A DNA stretch of 64,000 bases from positions 62,001 through 126,000 of the forward strand of contig NZ_FZOD01000005.1 of assembly GCF_900188345.1 (NCBI RefSeq), given 5' to 3'. The stretch is from Streptosporangium subroseum. Lineage in GTDB: Bacteria; Actinomycetota; Actinomycetes; Streptosporangiales; Streptosporangiaceae. How positions within the stretch are numbered: position 1 is the stretch's first letter; the number at the start of each line of letters is the position of its first letter. The notes under the pieces are model-generated. The model saw nothing but the letters and a program-made list of their open reading frames with translations. It was not told the origin of the DNA and did no database searches. The position numbers were made by a program, and so were the translations under genes. Below are positions 56,640 through 64,000 of the stretch, in pieces.

Positions 56640-56765
56640 CGGGCGTCCGAACGAGGGGGCGTTCCGCGTAAAGAGAGCGGGCGTTCCGTACGGGAAGAGC
56701 GGGCGCCCCGGACGGGGAAGCGGGCGCTTCCGCAAGAAGAGCGGGTGTTCCGAAGCGGAGAGACG
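56637..56765. repeat. Short degenerate tandem repeats (about 22 bp) after the unknown membrane protein
   Basis: About six copies of a unit like GCGGGCGTTCCGNACGGGAA, ending GAGCGGGTGTTCC. It overlaps the stop of the upstream gene and occupies most of the spacer to the 32-residue gene. Confidence 0.7.
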
Positions 56766-56814
56766 GCGAGCGCCATGGGACTCGCGGTCTGGGAACAGCG
56801 ATCATCGTGGCCGG

Positions 56815-56913
56815 TCAGGTCACCCGGACTCGGGTCTTGCCGCAGATCACGCAGCGTTGGGTGATCACCCGGCCGATGGTCTCGACGATCTCCCATCTGT
56901 GGCGGAAATGCAC
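56815..56913 (-). CDS. 32-residue CxxC mini-protein
   Basis: GTG 56913 follows AAGGAG by 5 bp. The product starts VHFRHRWEIVETIGRVITQR, then CVICGKTRVRVT, with a CxxC knuckle and basic residues, as in short conserved actinobacterial peptides. It could bind zinc or nucleic acid (inference). Minus strand, between a repeat array and msrB. A computed frame list alone would miss it because of its length. Confidence 0.55.
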   Translation of the reverse strand: MHFRHRWEIVETIGRVITQRCVICGKTRVRVT

Positions 56914-57103
56914 GGGGGCTCCTTGAGGGGCTCCTGAGGAAAAATACGCTACGGAGATGACCGCATACCATGCGTAGTTTTGCTGTGCCCTTCCCGGCCC
57001 CTTGCTAACCCCACCTGACCACGCGACGCCCCATCGGCCGGATGGGAAGCCGGCTCGGGGCCGACGGGGCTCGCGTGCGGTTGTCAGGGCTGTGAAACCC
57101 GGT

Positions 57104-57505
57104 TTACTTGGTGGGCTCCAGCCTCAGCGAGACGGAGTTGATGCAGTAGCGGTCGTCGGTGGGAGTGGCGTAGCCCTCGCCGTGGAAGACGTGGCCGAGA
57201 TGGGAGTCACAGGCCGCGCACCGGACCTCGACGCGGGTCATGCCGAGCGCGCGGTCCTCGATCAGCGTCACCGCCTTGGACTCCGAAGGTTCGTAGAAGC
57301 TCGGCCAGCCGCAGTGGCTGTCGAACTTGGTGTCAGACCGGAACAGCTCGGCGCCGCAGGCCCTGCAGCTGTAGACGCCCTCGGTCTTGGTGTCGACGTA
57401 CTCCCCGGTGAAGGGGCGCTCGGTACCTGCCTGCCGGAGGACGTGAAACTCCTCGGGAGAGAGTTCGACGCGCCATTCGGCGTCGCTCTTGACCACCTTG
57501 TCCAT
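57104..57505 (-). CDS. msrB: Peptide-methionine (R)-S-oxide reductase
   Basis: 133 residues, normal MsrB size. Reduces methionine-R-sulfoxide in proteins. Zinc ligands C47, C50, C96, C99 are in CRAC and CAAC; catalytic Cys121 is in RYCINSVSLRL; Cys65 lies in SHCGWPSF and may act as resolving residue. HLGHVFHGEGY is the substrate-binding strand. The start has no strong Shine-Dalgarno. It is monocistronic. Confidence 0.96.
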   Translation of the reverse strand: MDKVVKSDAEWRVELSPEEFHVLRQAGTERPFTGEYVDTKTEGVYSCRACGAELFRSDTKFDSHCGWPSFYEPSESKAVTLIEDRALGMTRVEVRCAACDSHLGHVFHGEGYATPTDDRYCINSVSLRLEPTK

Positions 57506-57838
57506 TTCTCAAGCCTATGCGGTCATCGGAGCGTTCCGGCGGCGGGGGCGCGGGTCTGGGCGCCCGGAAAAATCTTGAAGGGCGAAGCATCCATTCATGA
57601 CCGATTTGGCGTCTTTATAGATGTGGAGGGTGATTCGCCTTCCATTTGAGGGGTGAGATCATCTGTCCGGCCGTCCCACCGGTTGTGGAGCGGTCAGAAT
57701 GCCGCCGGCCAGGTGGCGCGCCAGCGCCTGGAACCGGAGTGCGAGACAGGTGGTCGGACGGTCCGTCCCGTTGAGTGCCCGGTCCCGCCGCCGTGGCGGC
57801 TCCGGGGCGGACCTGCCCCGGCAAGATACGGTTTGTGT
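57506..57838 (+). other. Spacer upstream of Prim-Pol gene
   Basis: About 330 bp with no gene of family resemblance. An A/T-richer stretch at 57565-57650 may hold promoter elements. A GATACG-like -10 sits about 12 bp before the ATG at 57839, compatible with a near-leaderless start. Confidence 0.4.
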
Positions 57839-58843
57839 ATGGCGTCGCCGTACATCGAGTTCACGGTAGGGGACAGGGTCGTCAAGGTTACGAACCCTGA
57901 CAAGGTCTACTTTCCGGAAATCGGAGGGACCAAGCGAGAACTGGTCGAGTACTACCTCAGCGTGGGTGAAGGCGCCCTGCGCGCCCTGTACGACCGGCCC
58001 ACCCATCTCAAGCGCCATCCGGACGGGGTGGAGGGCGAGGCGATCTACCAGAAGCGCGCGCCCGTCAAGCGTCCCGACTGGGTGGAGACGGTCGAGATCC
58101 GCTTTCCCAGCGGACGCACCGCCGAGGCGATCCGGGTGACCGAGCTCGCCACCATCGCCTACTGCGCGAACCTGGCGACCATCGACTTCCACCCCTGGCA
58201 GGTCCGCGCCTCCGACGTGGACCATCCCGACGAGCTGCGCATCGACATCGACCCGCAGCCCGGCACCGGTTTCGACGAGGCGCGCAGGGTGGCCTTCGCG
58301 ACTCACGAGGTTCTCAGCGAGCTCGGGATCATCGGTTTCGTCAAGACCTCGGGCGGCCGGGGGATCCACATCAACGTGCGGATCGAGCCGCGCTGGGATT
58401 TCACCGAGGTGCGCTACGCCGGGATCGCCCTCGCCCGCGAGGTGGAGAGCCGGGTGCCCGACCTGGCCACCACCGCGTGGTGGAAGGAGGAGCGCGGGGA
58501 GCGGGTCTTCATCGACTACAACCAGAACGCCCGCGACCGGACCGTGGCCAGCGCCTACTCGGTGCGGGCCAAGCCGCACGCCCCGGTCTCCACGCCGCTG
58601 ACCTGGAACGAGCTCGCGGACGCCGACCCGCGCGACTTCGACATTCGCACGGTCCCCGCCAGGTTCGCGAAGCTGGGAGACGTGCACGCCGCGATCGACG
58701 ATCAGGCCTTCTCGATCGAGCTCCTCCTGGAGCGGTTCGAGCGCGACGGCCGGCAGGACATGCCCTATCCGCCGAACTACCCGAAGATGCCCGGCGAGCC
58801 GAAGCGGGTCCAGCCCAGCAAGGCCCGGCACGATCCGGAGTGA
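57839..58843 (+). CDS. Stand-alone Prim-Pol (LigD polymerase-type) of the DNA-repair AEP family
   Basis: 334 residues, archaeo-eukaryotic primase superfamily. Catalytic motif I DIDPQPG (LRIDIDPQP), motif II SGGRGIHINV, motif III FIDYNQNARDRT; family markers TNPDKVYFPEIG at the start and HPWQVRASD. It matches mycobacterial Prim-PolC rather than full LigD, because there is no ligase or nuclease domain. The neighbouring LigC lies divergent at 59281-60318, so short-gap repair synthesis is the likely role. ATG 57839; longer frames upstream have no coding character. Confidence 0.9.
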   Translation: MASPYIEFTVGDRVVKVTNPDKVYFPEIGGTKRELVEYYLSVGEGALRALYDRPTHLKRHPDGVEGEAIYQKRAPVKRPDWVETVEIRFPSGRTAEAIRVTELATIAYCANLATIDFHPWQVRASDVDHPDELRIDIDPQPGTGFDEARRVAFATHEVLSELGIIGFVKTSGGRGIHINVRIEPRWDFTEVRYAGIALAREVESRVPDLATTAWWKEERGERVFIDYNQNARDRTVASAYSVRAKPHAPVSTPLTWNELADADPRDFDIRTVPARFAKLGDVHAAIDDQAFSIELLLERFERDGRQDMPYPPNYPKMPGEPKRVQPSKARHDPE

Positions 58844-58856
58844 GCGATCGACCCCG

Positions 58857-59225
58857 CTAGTGGTGGCGCCGCCCGAGGGTGAAGGACGCGTTCACCCCGA
58901 GGATGCCGACCCAGAGAAGCACGAGCACGAACCCGAGGAACGGGCCGCTCAGGCCGCTGAAGGAGATCGCTATCGTCCCGGGCACGCCGAACGCGAGGGA
59001 GATGATCGCCAGCGCCAGCCGCTGGCCGGCGTCCACGGAGGGGCGGACCGGCGGGCTCTCCTTGCGGACGCGGGCGGCGACCCGGTCGTCCACCCGCCGG
59101 TCGATCTCCTGGTCCATCTTCTCCAGGAAGCCCTCGACGAGGGAGTCTTCGTAGTCGGGTCCGAGGTCTCGGCGGGCTGCGAGCGAGGCGCGTAATTCGT
59201 CGCCGGAGGAGGATGATCGTGCCAT
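58857..59225 (-). CDS. Small two-helix membrane protein between Prim-Pol and LigC
   Basis: 122 residues. A charged N-terminus (MARSSSSGDELRASLAARR, then LEKMDQEIDRRVDDRVAARV, probably helical) precedes two membrane segments (LALAIISLAFGVPGTIAIS and LGFVLVLLWVGILGV). No family recognised. It ends 14 bp from the Prim-Pol stop, convergently, and may be a holder or a neighbour with no role in repair. Start at ATG 59225. Confidence 0.75.
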   Translation of the reverse strand: MARSSSSGDELRASLAARRDLGPDYEDSLVEGFLEKMDQEIDRRVDDRVAARVRKESPPVRPSVDAGQRLALAIISLAFGVPGTIAISFSGLSGPFLGFVLVLLWVGILGVNASFTLGRRHH

Positions 59226-59280
59226 AGTCGAGATATATCGCTTCTTTGCGCCCCTGTCCATCGTCCGTGCGAACGAGGTC

Positions 59281-60318
59281 TCAGCGGGCCAGGATGTCGT
59301 CCAGGTCGTAGGAGACCGGATGCTCGAGCTGCTCGTAGGTGCATGACTCGGGGGCGCGGTCAGGGCGCAGGCGGCGAAACTGGGCGGTGTGCCGGAACCG
59401 ATGCCCCTCCATGTGGTCGTAGGCGACCTCGATCACCAGCTTGGGCCTCATGGGCACGAACGACAGATCCTTGGACGCGCTCCACTTGGAGAGCGCGCCG
59501 GGCAGGGACTCGGCGCTCCAGGGGTGGGCGTCGTGGCTCACGTAGGGAGCGAGCTCCTCGACCATCTCGGACCGGCGTTTCATCGGGAACGCCGCCGCGA
59601 CGCCGACGTGGCGGAGCTCGCCCTGCGTGTCGTAGAGCCCCAGAAGCAGGGACCCGACCACCGGGCCCGACTTGTGCAGCCGATATCCCGCCACCACGAC
59701 GTCGGCACTCCGTTCGTGCTTGACCTTGAGCATCACCCTCTTGTCCGGCTGGTACGGCAGGCCACCCGGCTTGGCCACGATGCCGTCCAGCCCCGCGCCC
59801 TCGAACGTCTCGAACCACCCGGCCGCCTGCTCCTCGGACGTCGTGACCGGCGTCAGCCGTATGGCGTCACCCGCCCCGCCGAAGATCGACTCCAGCCGTT
59901 CGCGACGCGCCGAGAACGGGGCGTCCATCAGGGACTCCTCACCCAGGGCCAGCAGGTCGAAGGCGACGAACGACGCCGGGGTCTGCTCGGCCAGCAACCT
60001 CACCCGCGAGGCGGCCGGGTGGATGCGTTGCTGCAGGGCCTCGAAGTCGAGCACCTGGCCGCCGCGGATGACGATCTCCCCGTCCACCACCACCCGGTCG
60101 GGCAGCTCCGCTCTCACCGCCTCGACCAGCTCGGGGAAATAGCGGGTGAAAGGCCGCTCGTTGCGGCTGCCGAGATAGACCTCGTCCCCGTCGCGGAACA
60201 CGATGCACCGGAAACCGTCCCACTTGGGCTCGTAGAAGAAGGTGCCGTCCTGCGAGGGCAGGATCTTGACGGGCTTGGCCAGCATCGGCGCCACCGGCGG
60301 GGCTATCGGCAGGTTCAT
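59281..60318 (-). CDS. ligC: ATP-dependent DNA ligase (LigC-type)
   Basis: 345 residues. Adenylation motif EPKWDGFR with catalytic Lys32, motif III RNERPFTRYFPE, motif IV DGIVAKP, motif V LKVKHERSADVVV, and an OB-fold C-terminus. Size and motifs match mycobacterial LigC rather than LigD. It seals nicks, most likely after Prim-Pol fills a gap (established for the mycobacterial pair, inferred here). The start codon MNLPIAPPV is fitting. Confidence 0.93.
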   Translation of the reverse strand: MNLPIAPPVAPMLAKPVKILPSQDGTFFYEPKWDGFRCIVFRDGDEVYLGSRNERPFTRYFPELVEAVRAELPDRVVVDGEIVIRGGQVLDFEALQQRIHPAASRVRLLAEQTPASFVAFDLLALGEESLMDAPFSARRERLESIFGGAGDAIRLTPVTTSEEQAAGWFETFEGAGLDGIVAKPGGLPYQPDKRVMLKVKHERSADVVVAGYRLHKSGPVVGSLLLGLYDTQGELRHVGVAAAFPMKRRSEMVEELAPYVSHDAHPWSAESLPGALSKWSASKDLSFVPMRPKLVIEVAYDHMEGHRFRHTAQFRRLRPDRAPESCTYEQLEHPVSYDLDDILAR

Positions 60319-60489
60319 TCCCTCATCCTGCCCGGAGGCCGCCCCCGATGGGGCGCTCCGTCACCGTGCCGTGATCCGGCGTCGGCGAGATCGTCGGACC
60401 GATCCTCGACTTCCCCGGCCGCGCCCCGCCCCGGCCCGCCCCCGGCGACCCTTCGTGCGACGCGGGCCCGCGATGATCGGAGTACGGGC

Positions 60490-61209
60490 TCAGGACTCCC
60501 GGGTGTATCTGGTGAAGAGGAATCCCTCGTCCTCCAGGACGTGGACCAGGCGGAGCTGGCTGAGCGCGGCCGGGCCGTTGAGGATCCGGGAGGCGTCCCC
60601 GCCGATCAGTATCGGGCTCACCGTGAGGCAGAGATCGCCGATCAGATCCGCCGCGGCGAGCTGACCGTTGATCTTCGAGCCGCCCTCGCACAGCACCCGG
60701 CTCAGGCCGCGGTCGCCGAGCTCCTTCACGGCCAGCGCCATATCCACCCGCTCACCCCCGGCCACGATCACCTCGGCGTGCGCGGCGGCCTCCCGGCGTC
60801 GCTCCGGGGGCGCCGCGCCGCAGGTGATGATGATCGTCCGGGCGTACGGCTCCGCCTCGGTGAACAGGGGGCTGGCCAGATCCAGGTCCAGCCGCCGGGT
60901 GATGACGGCCACGGGGGGGACGGCCGTCCGTCCCTCCCGCAGGGGATGCCACGACTTTCTCGGCCTGGCCGGGCCGTACCCCTCGGTCCGCACGGTCGCC
61001 GCGCCGGCCACGATGACGTCGGCCAGCCCGCGCAGCACCCCGAAGATCTGCCGGTCGCCTCCGCCGGACAGGCCGCCGGACAGGCCCTTCAGCCAGGTCC
61101 CGCCATCGGCGCTGGCCACCATGTTGACCCTGACGCACGGACGGTCAGGATAGGCGTAGACCTGTGACAGGTCGACGTCGTCTGAGCTCGCGGGATGGAT
61201 GAGGCGCAT
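60490..61209 (-). CDS. RibD C-terminal-type reductase
   Basis: 239 residues. The dihydrofolate-reductase-like RibD fold: CVRVNMVASADGGTW, GLADVIVAGAATVRTEGYGPAR, RVLCEGGSKINGQLAAADLI. It would reduce a 5-amino-6-ribosylamino-uracil phosphate or a similar pyrimidine, in riboflavin-like or natural-product chemistry; the deaminase domain is absent. GGGGAG lies next to ATG 61209; the longer frame to 61476 is not coding. The neighbours give no operon context. Confidence 0.88.
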   Translation of the reverse strand: MRLIHPASSDDVDLSQVYAYPDRPCVRVNMVASADGGTWLKGLSGGLSGGGDRQIFGVLRGLADVIVAGAATVRTEGYGPARPRKSWHPLREGRTAVPPVAVITRRLDLDLASPLFTEAEPYARTIIITCGAAPPERRREAAAHAEVIVAGGERVDMALAVKELGDRGLSRVLCEGGSKINGQLAAADLIGDLCLTVSPILIGGDASRILNGPAALSQLRLVHVLEDEGFLFTRYTRES

Positions 61210-61335
61210 CTCCCCACTTTGACACAGCAGTGATCTGTACGTGTTTCTCCGCGTGATCGATAACGGATTCGACACTTCTAGTGACTTCTGTTGACTCTCG
61301 TTACATGATTCGTGACTGGAGACCTGGAGGATTGC

Positions 61336-61740
61336 GTGGGGCTGGTCGCGATCGTGACGTGGTTGATCACTGCGATGGTGGGGATCTACCTGCTCTACCT
61401 GTGGATCTCCGGGGGAGGACTGCGCCAGCAGGCGACGAAGGTGACTCGGTTCCCCACCCTGCTGATCCTCGCCCATCCGGTCCTGGCGGTTTCCGCGCTG
61501 CTCTGCTGGGTCGCCTACGTGCTCACCTCGGAGCGCGTTCTCGCGTGGCTGTCGTTCGGGGTACTCGCGACGTCCGCGCTACTGGGTTTCACCATGTTCA
61601 CCCGCTGGCTGGGCGGCGGCCGTCACGCCCGCGGCGCAGAGCAGCGCTTCCCCATGATCGCTGTCCTGCTGCACGGCGCGGCCGGGCTCACGACGTTCGT
61701 CCTGGTGCTGCTCACCGCCGCGGTCGCGTCCGGAGTCTAG
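61336..61740 (+). CDS. Four-helix membrane protein of unknown function
   Basis: 134 residues. Four hydrophobic helices: VAIVTWLITAMVGIYLLYLW, PTLLILAHPVLAVSALLCWV, LAWLSFGVLATSALLGFTMF and LLHGAAGLTTFVLVLLTAAV, with GGGLRQQATK and RWLGGGRHARGAEQRF loops. No family recognised; similar short actinobacterial proteins are unannotated. GTG 61336 follows GGAGG by 5 bp; the longer frame at 61312 is an alternative. The last 29 bp overlap glgX on the other strand. Confidence 0.72.
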   Translation: MGLVAIVTWLITAMVGIYLLYLWISGGGLRQQATKVTRFPTLLILAHPVLAVSALLCWVAYVLTSERVLAWLSFGVLATSALLGFTMFTRWLGGGRHARGAEQRFPMIAVLLHGAAGLTTFVLVLLTAAVASGV

Positions 61741-63883
61741 GCGCGGAGTCCGGTGAGGCTCCATGGATCCTGGGGCAGTGAAGGATCTGTATGGAGTGCG
61801 AGGCCACCTCGACCGCGCCTTCCGGCACCCAGAACGCATTGGGAACCGGCCGATCCTTCAGCGTCTCGTCGGCGGTGTCCAGCACCATCTGCCACTTCTT
61901 GCCGTATTTCGCCTCGGGAAGGGTGAAGGTCATGTCCTCGTGATGGGCGTTGATCAGAAGCAGGAACGAGTCGTCCACGATCTGCTCACCGCGCGGGCCC
62001 GGCTCGGTGATGGCGTTGCCGTTCAGGAAGACGACCAGTGACTTGGCGTAACCGGTGTGCCAGTCCGAGGCGGACATCTCCTCTCCGGCAGGGGTGAGCC
62101 AGACGATGTCGCGCGTGCCGTCCTCGGCCTTGCGGCCGTGAAAGAACCGGCGCCGCTGGAAGACCGGGTGCCTGCGCCGCAGCTTGGACAGGACCCTGAC
62201 GAAGTCCAGGAGGTCTTCCTCGGTCTTGGCCAGCGACCAGTCGACCCAGGAGATCTCGTTGTCCTGGCAGTAGGCATTGTTGTTGCCCTCCTGGGTCCGG
62301 CCGAACTCGTCGCCCGCCAGCATCATCGGCACGCCCTGGGAGATGAACAGGGTGGTCAGGAAGTTGAGGCGCTGGCGCCGGCGTAGGCGCACGATCTCCG
62401 GGTCCTCCACCGGGCCCTCGGCCCCGCAGTTCCACGACCGGTTGTCGTCGGTGCCGTCGCGGTTGTTCTCCCCGTTGGCCTCGTTGTGCTTGCGGTTGTA
62501 GGAGACCAGATCGGTCAGCGTGAACCCGTCGTGGCAGGTGACGAAGTTGATGGAGGCCACGGGGCGGCGGCCGGAGAGAGCGTAGAGGTCCGCGGATCCG
62601 GTCAGCCGGGAGGCGAACTCGGGCAGCGCGGACCCGTTCCCGCGCCAGAAGTCGCGCACGCTGTCGCGGTACTTCCCGTTCCACTCCGTCCAGAGCGGCG
62701 GGAAGTTGCCGACCTGGTAGCCGCCGGGGCCCACGTCCCACGGCTCGGCGATCAGCTTCACCTGGGAGATCACCGGGTCCTGCTGGATCAGGTCGAAGAA
62801 CGCGCTCAGCCGGTCGACGTCGTGCAGCTCGCGGGCGAGAGCGGCGGCCAGGTCGAACCGGAACCCGTCGACGTGCATCTCCAGGACCCAGTAGCGCAGC
62901 GAGTCCATGATGAGCTGCAGCGCGTGCGGCGAACGGACGTTGAGGGAGTTTCCACACCCGGTGTAGTCGAGGTAGTAGCGCCGGTCGCCGTCGTGCAGCC
63001 GGTAGTAGGCCGCGTTGTCGATGCCGCGGAAGGCCAGGGTCGGCCCCATGTGGTCGCCCTCGGCCGTGTGGTTGTAGACCACGTCGAGGATGACCTCGAT
63101 CCCGGCCTCGTGCAGCGCCCGCACCATCGCCTTGAACTCCAGCACCTGCTCGCCGCGCTGCCCCGAACTGGAGTAGGCGGCATGCGGGGCCAGGTAGGCG
63201 ATGGTGTTGTAGCCCCAGTAGTTCGTCAGCCCCCGGGCGACCATCGCGTGCTCGGGCACGAACTGGTGCACCGGCATCAGCTCGACCGCGGTGACGCCCA
63301 GGCTCAGCAGGTGATCGATGACCGCCGGATGGCTCAGCCCCGCGTAGGTGCCGCGCTGTTCCTCGGGCACGGCGGGGTGACGCATGGTGAGCCCGCGCAC
63401 ATGCGCCTCATAGATCACGGTCTGGTGGTACGGCGTGCGGGGCAGCCGGTCGTTGCCCCACTCGAAGAACGGGTTGACCACCACGTTCTTCGGCATGAAG
63501 GGGGCCGTGTCGTCGTTGTTGCGGCTGCTCGGATCGGTGAACTGGTAGGAGAAGAGCGCCTCGTTCCACTCCAGATCACCCTCGATGGCCTTGGCATAGG
63601 GGTCGAGAAGCAGCTTGGAGGGGTTGCACCTGTGCCCCTGGGAAGGGTCGTAGGGGCCGTGGAAGCGGTAGCCGTACCGCTGCCCGGGAATGACCCCGGG
63701 GAAGAAACCGTGCCAGACGAATCCATCCACCTCGGGCATGTCAATGCGTTCTTCGCGGCCGTCATCTCCGAAAAGGCACAGTTCGACCCGCTCGGCCACC
63801 TCGGAGAACACCGAGAAGTTGGTGCCCACGCCATCCCAGGTGCCACCGAGTGGATACGATTCTCCCGGCCAGACTTCGCGCAT
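61712..63883 (-). CDS. glgX: Glycogen debranching enzyme GlgX
   Basis: 723 residues, GH13_11. Hydrolyses alpha-1,6 branches of glycogen limit dextrins. CBM48-like N-terminus (PGESYPLGGTWDGVGTNFSVFSE), catalytic Asp in MHVDGFRFDLAAAL, the Glu of VKLIAEPWDVG and the Asp of VTCHDGFTLTDLVSYN. Conserved DVVYNHTAEGDHMGPTLAFRGID. The C-terminal extension (about 20 residues) overlaps a neighbour on the other strand. ATG start at 63883. It is the last gene in the window; 117 bp of probable promoter remain. Confidence 0.96.
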   Translation of the reverse strand: MREVWPGESYPLGGTWDGVGTNFSVFSEVAERVELCLFGDDGREERIDMPEVDGFVWHGFFPGVIPGQRYGYRFHGPYDPSQGHRCNPSKLLLDPYAKAIEGDLEWNEALFSYQFTDPSSRNNDDTAPFMPKNVVVNPFFEWGNDRLPRTPYHQTVIYEAHVRGLTMRHPAVPEEQRGTYAGLSHPAVIDHLLSLGVTAVELMPVHQFVPEHAMVARGLTNYWGYNTIAYLAPHAAYSSSGQRGEQVLEFKAMVRALHEAGIEVILDVVYNHTAEGDHMGPTLAFRGIDNAAYYRLHDGDRRYYLDYTGCGNSLNVRSPHALQLIMDSLRYWVLEMHVDGFRFDLAAALARELHDVDRLSAFFDLIQQDPVISQVKLIAEPWDVGPGGYQVGNFPPLWTEWNGKYRDSVRDFWRGNGSALPEFASRLTGSADLYALSGRRPVASINFVTCHDGFTLTDLVSYNRKHNEANGENNRDGTDDNRSWNCGAEGPVEDPEIVRLRRRQRLNFLTTLFISQGVPMMLAGDEFGRTQEGNNNAYCQDNEISWVDWSLAKTEEDLLDFVRVLSKLRRRHPVFQRRRFFHGRKAEDGTRDIVWLTPAGEEMSASDWHTGYAKSLVVFLNGNAITEPGPRGEQIVDDSFLLLINAHHEDMTFTLPEAKYGKKWQMVLDTADETLKDRPVPNAFWVPEGAVEVASHSIQILHCPRIHGASPDSAPRLRTRPRR

Positions 63884-64000
63884 GTGGCCCTATTCTCCTC
63901 CAGTTTGGCCCTCGTGTGCAGCATGTTGTCGCTGTTGTCACCCTTTGGCAGGAAAATTCGGAGGCCAAGGCTGACCTGACCCACCTTGCCGCTGCGTCGG
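63884..64000 (-). promoter_or_regulatory. Upstream region of glgX, window end
   Basis: Upstream of the debranching enzyme. GGAGG at about 63896-63900 on the minus strand is 12 bases before the ATG, rather far. No other gene can be assigned within the 117 bp. Confidence 0.3.

Noticed and set aside
57568..57656. Leader-peptide-like short frame upstream of Prim-Pol
   Set aside because: Only about eight codons and no attenuator structure; not supportable.
61986..62957. Long frame antisense/offset within glgX
   Set aside because: Arg/Pro-rich shadow of a gene with clear catalytic motifs.

Overview
The window is 64 kb of very GC-rich, high-GC3 DNA (I estimate about 70% by eye). It looks chromosomal and actinobacterial. 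The best guess is a Streptosporangiaceae-like filamentous actinomycete. Supporting content: the coproporphyrin haem branch (HemE, HemY, HemQ), an F420-dependent oxidoreductase, DUF1707, DUF3000 and DUF4349 proteins, a subtilisin-inhibitor-like protein, a bacterial Hen1/Pnkp pair and a Prim-Pol/LigC pair. The taxon is an inference. I saw no rRNA, tRNA, CRISPR array, prophage or intact transposon.

Layout. 1-6.6 kb: a 5'-truncated APC permease, a TRAM-domain RNA methyltransferase, a ribbon-helix-helix/ClpN fusion with a symmetric operator, a membrane-anchored GH18-like protein and an F420-type oxidoreductase. 6.9-12.7 kb: an RNA-repair block, hen1 and pnkp (translationally overlapping), followed by an archaeo-eukaryotic-type release factor (baeRF) whose ribosome-binding site can fold into a strong hairpin. 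12.7-19 kb: sugar porter, mug glycosylase, a relic of an IS200/IS605 right end, a PadR-DUF1707 operon with histidine-rich linkers, and two membrane proteins. 19-27 kb: aconitase behind a complex promoter, a TauE/SafE gene relic, and a CUT2 (xylose-type) sugar ABC operon with a ROK repressor.

27-38 kb: a coiled-coil protein, two tandem secreted zinc metallopeptidases, dxs, a DedA protein, a second APC permease, a 55-residue membrane protein, an AraC regulator next to a natural maleylacetate reductase/hydroxyquinol dioxygenase fusion, and an SSI-like inhibitor with an acidic P1 residue. 38-47.5 kb: a fatty-acid beta-oxidation pair; a LacI-controlled sugar operon (Gfo/Idh dehydrogenase, DUF993 aldolase-like protein, sugar-phosphate isomerase/epimerase); and a TetR-controlled SDR/SMR operon. 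48-64 kb: secreted HNH nuclease, DUF3000-RNase D, a 70-residue zinc-ribbon protein, the haem genes, MsrB, the Prim-Pol and LigC repair genes, a RibD-like reductase and glgX.

How parts fit together. Hen1 and Pnkp repair RNAs cut by ribotoxins, and the adjacent baeRF is predicted to release peptides from stalled ribosomes, so 6.9-12.7 kb can be read as one translation-damage response island (inference). The LacI regulator and the three-gene sugar operon carry near-identical GGAAA-N4-TTTCC operators, which ties them into one regulon for a sugar or sugar acid I cannot name. HemE, HemY and HemQ are consecutive steps or neighbouring enzymes of haem synthesis. Prim-Pol and LigC resemble the mycobacterial short-gap repair pair.

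Small genes added by reading the sequence directly: 33931-34098, 56815-56913 and the trimmed 50620-50832. Several spacers (6.6, 55.7 and 56.7 kb) and gene ends (hen1, mug, the coiled-coil gene) contain short tandem repeats, so the region seems prone to minisatellite growth.
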